Assembly: GCA_026874595.1 (NCBI GenBank)
Contig: CM049319.1
Location: 16,705,601 to 16,769,600, forward strand
Source of the DNA: Sipunculus nudus
Taxonomy: Eukaryota > Annelida > Sipuncula > Golfingiida > Sipunculidae
Direction of reading: 5' to 3'
DNA: 64,000 nt
Positions 59,868 to 64,000 of the stretch are shown here, piece after piece; within the stretch, counting starts at the first letter, position 1; every line of letters starts with the position of its first letter. Made by a program: the position numbers and the translations under genes. The notes under the pieces were generated by a model that ran no database searches, had not been told where the DNA came from, and was given only the letters and a program-made list of their open reading frames with translations.

Positions 59868-61189
59868 AATCTGTGTTTCTCCCTCCTTTTTACCTGTCTG
59901 GTTTGGGAGTTGTCGCACACACCCAAGGTCTCACCTCTGGTCATGCATACTTGTTATGGTAAACAGACTCAAACTACTCACGTGGATTGTGTTTACTCGC
60001 TACAACAATAACAATGTATAAATAGGTGAATTTGAGATAGTAAGTCCATGTGCCGGTATGGTTTTGTATTCACCCAAAATAAACTATAATGGCATAAGAT
60101 AATACCCTTATCAATGCAAATTTAAATGTACCTCTACATTTTTGTGGATCGAATAAAACGGATGCGCCAGTAGAATTGTTTTGCTTCTGCGGAGGTGTGC
60201 GCTCTATTGCGAGAGTCATTCATGTTATAATCTCTGTGCAGGTCTTAACCTTGACTTGAAATCTCTGGTATCGCAGTCAGGCTGCAGCCACCTTCGGCAT
60301 CAGTCTAAACACGGTCGGGTTGCTTTAATTACGGGATTCCTACAATCAATAGGAGATCATTCTCCCCGGGCCATCAGGGTTGATTTCCGCTCATGATCTA
60401 GTCAACAGGCAATTTAGTGGTAGTGAGTGACCCATGAGATAAATATCAAATCTTGAATAGCCTGGCAACAGAAAATAGAAAAAATTTTCCATCCTGGTTA
60501 TTGACAGTTATCACGTTCTCCATGGCGGCCACTCCGACTGGTGTTGGTTAATCATTGTATCCGTGCAAACATTTCATAACCGGTTATACAGTCCGATAAG
60601 TTGATGCGTCGTGCCGACGTTTTCTGTCATTGGGCTTCCCGGAGTTTGGGAGCATGTAGGTTTACTATAAATTTATTTTGCCTACCATTCATGCAGGTTG
60701 AACAGAAATTTGAGTTTTTGAAATATTTACACCGGGCTTGTTAGTCCACATAAAGGCTCACTGCATAATTTTCATAAACCGTAACAGTGTTAAAAGGAAA
60801 CTAGAGAATTTGTTTAAACCTTCCAGCAAACAGTAAAACATTGGTTAAACAACAATGACTGCTAACAAATGAGGATACAAGTCTTACCTAAACTATATAC
60901 TTTAACTACCTAAAGTAAACTACTAGAGTAAACTACTTTATTTATTATTTTGATTGTTAAGACTAAAACAAGCATATATTTTGCCACATGATTGACTGGA
61001 TATGAAACGTATATATAAGTGCAGCCTACCAAGGTTTTTGTTTTATTTTTTTTAAATAAAAATTATCCATATGCCTGCTTGAATTAAAGTGACTAGAATA
61101 TACCCATATCAGTGCCTGCATCCACACTTTTCTTAAATTATGAGTAAGCACTGACATGGCGTGCGCGTTTGAAATGCACTGACACAAAT
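59868..61189. other. Non-coding stretch
   Basis: Nothing recognised. Confidence 0.4.
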
Positions 61190-61440
61190 GTGGCGAGGGG
61201 TGAGATGTTCCGCGTCCAAAATCGTCCCAACGATTAACCCGCAACATGATTCACTTGTGCCAAAATTGCCGATATGGACAGTGGTGAGATGTTCCCGGTC
61301 TAAATTCGTCCCCGCGGTTAACCCACAACAACTCGTCCCAACGATTAACCCGCAACATGATTCATTTGTGCCAAAATTGCCGATATGGGCAGTGGTGAGA
61401 TGTTCCCGGTCTAAATTCGTCCCCGCGGTCAACCCACAAC
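61190..61440. repeat. Tandem repeat, 111-base unit, about 2.2 copies
   Basis: CGTCCCAACGATTAACCCGC at 61223 recurs at 61334, and each is followed by CAAAATTGCCGATATGG and GAGATGTTCCCGGTCTAAA. The unit itself has two related halves. Frames through it on both strands are repeat artefacts. Confidence 0.85.
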
Positions 61441-61737
61441 ATTCATTTGTGTTGACCTAGCGGACTGCTTAGAAAAGGCCGACGCGTAGTGAATGTTTGG
61501 CAGACTATGTCAGGTTTGATTTGATTGGTTAGCGAGAGGAGATTGAGGACGACGTGGGCGCACTATGCGAGAATGGCCATGGCACAGCGCAGGTATTAAA
61601 CCCGTAATATTTTTATCGATTTTGAGGCCATTTCTTGACCAAACGCCTAAAAAATATAAACTCGTTCTTCCCCGGACCAAGATGCACCCTCCCACGAAGT
61701 TTGACGACCGTGCGATCCCTAGCGTGCGCATGAATCC

Positions 61738-61771
61738 GGACAGACAGACAGACAGACAAACAAACAAACAG
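61738..61771. repeat. (GACA)n(AACA)n microsatellite
   Basis: Tetranucleotide run within a segment that reads like the end of another CAGACAGACA-type repeat (about 61560-61800). Confidence 0.85.
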
Positions 61772-61799
61772 ATTCCCGTGAATTATAGTATGATATATA

Positions 61800-62603
61800 A
61801 AACATAACAGATACAATGCTGTATATTAAGGAAATTAAGTAGCAGATGTTTTATTAAAAAAAATTGTGTTCAAAGAAAATTTGAGCGTATCGTCAATACG
61901 TATCATGTATTGATTTTGGTGAATCGCAATACGCATTGTGCCTGAATAGCTTGACCGATACCCAGCCCAAGAATATACCAATCAGGATTGCCTTGGGATG
62001 CGATAAGAGGGTATAGCCTAAGAGAATCTGTCTGCGGAGAGAATATGGTGACAATGGGGCGTTTATCGGTAAAGTTAGCAGTGGAGAAACACCGTTTTTG
62101 TGACCACGCCCAAAACAACAACAAATTATAAGAAGATAACTGCTTCACCATGGCCCCTTTTTAACCTGCACGGTGTCTAAAACTTGAGTGTTTTTGAAAA
62201 ATATAACAACAGAAAGTCCCCGAACACCAAGAAATTATCTAGAGCTATAAATCAATAGTACCTTATATATCTGATTAATAAAGCGTTGAACCTGTGGGTA
62301 GGTACATGTACCTCGGTGCAAACCACGTGAAATCCCCCTGAGGACAAAATGGTGAAAGATCAGTAAGAGATTCGCAGATAGAGGATTTTTTTCTTGTCCC
62401 ATGTATAGAAAACACTTTTCATTGAAAGCATAATAATAATAATAACATATGGAGCTGTTTTATTCATAAAGAGAGCGCTTTAATTTTTTTTTCTAGAAAT
62501 TTCACTGGTCAAGACAAAACAGTACACCTTTATTAAGTTTCATGGGCGTGGTTTATACAAAAACGCTATTCCGCTCTATGACAGATTCTCCCCTTCTCGC
62601 CCA
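61800..62603. other. Non-coding stretch
   Basis: A minus-strand 82-codon frame at 61903-62151 has no recognisable feature. Confidence 0.35.
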
Positions 62604-62720
62604 CAGGGGCAAATCCAGTATTTAGGAAAAGGAGGGGTCCAGCCCAGGAGGACTAATGACTAAGCCGAAAAGAAGGTCAAAAGATCCGGAAAAGGCTGGG
62701 GGTCCAGGCCGCAAAAATGG
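62604..62720. mobile_element. hAT-like MITE, CAGGGG family, fragment
   Basis: CAGGGGCAAATCCAG followed by GGAAAAGGAGGGGTCCAGCC and GAGGACTAATGAC matches 4670-4760. The right terminus is not recognisable. The C-terminal end of the minus-strand frame 62660-63064 lies in this repeat. Confidence 0.55.
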
Positions 62721-63239
62721 GCCTTAAAACCTTCTTGAAAACAATAATAAGGCATCAATCTTTCGGTATGATACCAAAATCCTTTAGACAGTGTCATCAA
62801 GGCCAAAGACCTTTCCGTAAAAAATGTAACTGCCTCACAGTTAACCCAATTAATACCAGGTGAGAGCTCAACAACCATTACACGGTAACACCCCTCTCCA
62901 ATCCCTATCAAAGATGTATCATTGAGTATCCGATCTACACACCAGGTGGTCTGGGCAGGGCACTGTGGTATTCTTTTCGTTTCTTTCAGAGGGTACGAGA
63001 GGTCGGTTTCTGACTGTCTTAGCATTTTCTTCAGCGATAACCAATCAGTACTAGTTGATACCACTGCTCCCTGTTTCGCTCACGTGGCCTAAATATGCTC
63101 GGGTGATTTGTAACAGAAGTTCCGGTGTTTTGTACCGGGGATGCTAAATAAAGATTCAGCCTTGCATGCGGGCACCTGGTATATAGTCGCAGCAACTGCA
63201 AATACTGTGTATTCCCTCGGCCATGTTGTTTGTATTCAG

Positions 63240-63380
63240 GCAGTATTACGTGCAATGTTCGGAATCTGGAGTCAGCCTTACGCTCGCCGCCTCCGGAAGT
63301 TAAGTTTCAAGCGGAGAGTTCCGTCTTCAGAAGAGGATGGACGTTATAAGCGCTACCCCCTCTGTTTGCGCTTACTTCCG
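63240..63380 (+). CDS. Candidate exon, unknown protein
   Basis: An excellent acceptor (TTGTTTGTATTCAG) and a donor (CCG then GTAGGA) bound 47 open codons in phase 0, very basic: MFGIWSQPYARRL, KLSFKRRVPSSEEDGR. The segment also holds CTCCGGAAG and ends ACTTCCGGT, both ETS-like, so a promoter/first-exon region is an alternative. No family match. Confidence 0.22.
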
Positions 63381-64000
63381 GTAGGATGAAGTCTCTGGTT
63401 CCGTAGTGTAAACGTTACTTGAGCACCAGCAGTTTTCTTTGAAGTTCTAAGTGCTGCTCTTCGCATATTACCTCTAACAGCTTAACTTAGTAACCTGTTT
63501 TACTATGTGATTGTTAACGTCAGTTTATGCACTGCTTCAAAAGGAATACTAATGTTATACTTAAGCGCCAAATACCAGCAGTGTATAGGAAAATTCTTAT
63601 ATTTGGACATATCATTTATAAGATTTATAATTTTTGATGATGTACAAATGGCAATAATATAACAATATTGTCAATAGAGCTGTATGTTATTGCAATATTT
63701 ATGCAGTCCTAGACGAATATAGACCAGGATTTTTTAAATAAAAAAGTCACCTTATCTTTAGCCCTGTTCTCATTACATTGAGGTTATTTGTCAATAGATA
63801 GTTTAAAGAAAAGCCATAATATTAGCTTTAATCAAAATAATGATAAAACTAAGAGAATTACATGTAGTCTTAGCGGTATAATTAGGTGATATTTGGATTA
63901 GAGTGGAATCGTGAATTAACATATCATGTTTCCACGAAAAACGTAACCCCCTCTCTCTCTTTCTTTCTGTCTTTCAATCCCCCCTCTATCTTTCTCTTTC
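63381..64000. other. Non-coding end of window
   Basis: AT-rich; a pyrimidine-rich CT/CTTT tract begins at about 63949 and runs to the window edge. Confidence 0.5.

Noticed and set aside
61133-61460. Open frames on both strands with repeated peptides
   Set aside because: They reflect the 111-base tandem repeat.
62660-63064. 134-codon minus-strand frame
   Set aside because: Its end lies in the CAGGGG-family MITE and no splice sites or domain support it. A frame of this length can arise by chance in 64 kb, though a small real exon in 62730-63060 is not excluded.

Overview
The window is AT-rich animal nuclear DNA. There is no operon-like gene packing. Short GT-AG exon candidates sit in long non-coding stretches crowded with transposable-element remnants, microsatellites and minisatellites. 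The element types (tRNA-derived SINEs, an L1-type LINE, small hAT-like and TA-flanked inverted-repeat elements, and elements whose 5' end reads GTCCGTCCGTCC before a tandem-repeat core) fit a mollusc, probably a bivalve. That taxon is an inference from style; no gene here proves it.

Genes. The one confident gene is the first coding exon of a tetraspanin (10014-10079, + strand): good start context, juxtamembrane cysteines, the start of the first membrane helix and a consensus splice donor. No second exon was recognised downstream, so intron 1 may cover much or all of the remaining window. Weaker exon candidates are a 3' terminal exon on the minus strand at 13161-13416 with a poly(A) signal 68 bases beyond its stop, a minus-strand 5' exon at 41533-41731, and a minus-strand terminal exon at 48566-48752. 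Still weaker ones lie at 492-653, 9424-9577, 25250-25483, 33448-33699 and 63240-63380. None of these could be assigned to a family.

Mobile elements. A nearly full-length but frameshifted L1-type LINE occupies 34435-39712 between imperfect target-site duplications. Three elements (3306-4273 minus, 19403-21800 plus, 57174-59867 plus) share a hairpin-forming 5' end, a subterminal inverted repeat, a core of about 330-bp or 677-bp tandem units and a 3' GACCC..GGGTC hairpin ending CTTGTTT. This architecture resembles Helentron-associated non-autonomous elements. A related-looking element with a 146-bp core lies at 41985-42890. A 1.9-kb foldback element (55064-56967) has 330-bp inverted arms built from A/T-rich 20-bp repeats and ATCTCGAGAT palindromes. 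Two hAT-like families, one TA-flanked MITE family (three copies), a MITE with a TATGGTTCTCAGGCA terminus, two tRNA-derived SINE families and an unnamed 430-bp dispersed repeat (two copies) fill much of the rest.

Other structure. There is a recent tandem duplication of about 1 kb (46213-48206), a near-perfect 82-base palindrome (52138-52219), a minisatellite whose units are themselves small hairpins (27727-27908), and a block with an RFX-type X-box, two CACGTG E-boxes, a GC box and an inverted CCAAT box (24729-25184). No CRISPR array, rRNA gene or intact tRNA gene was seen.
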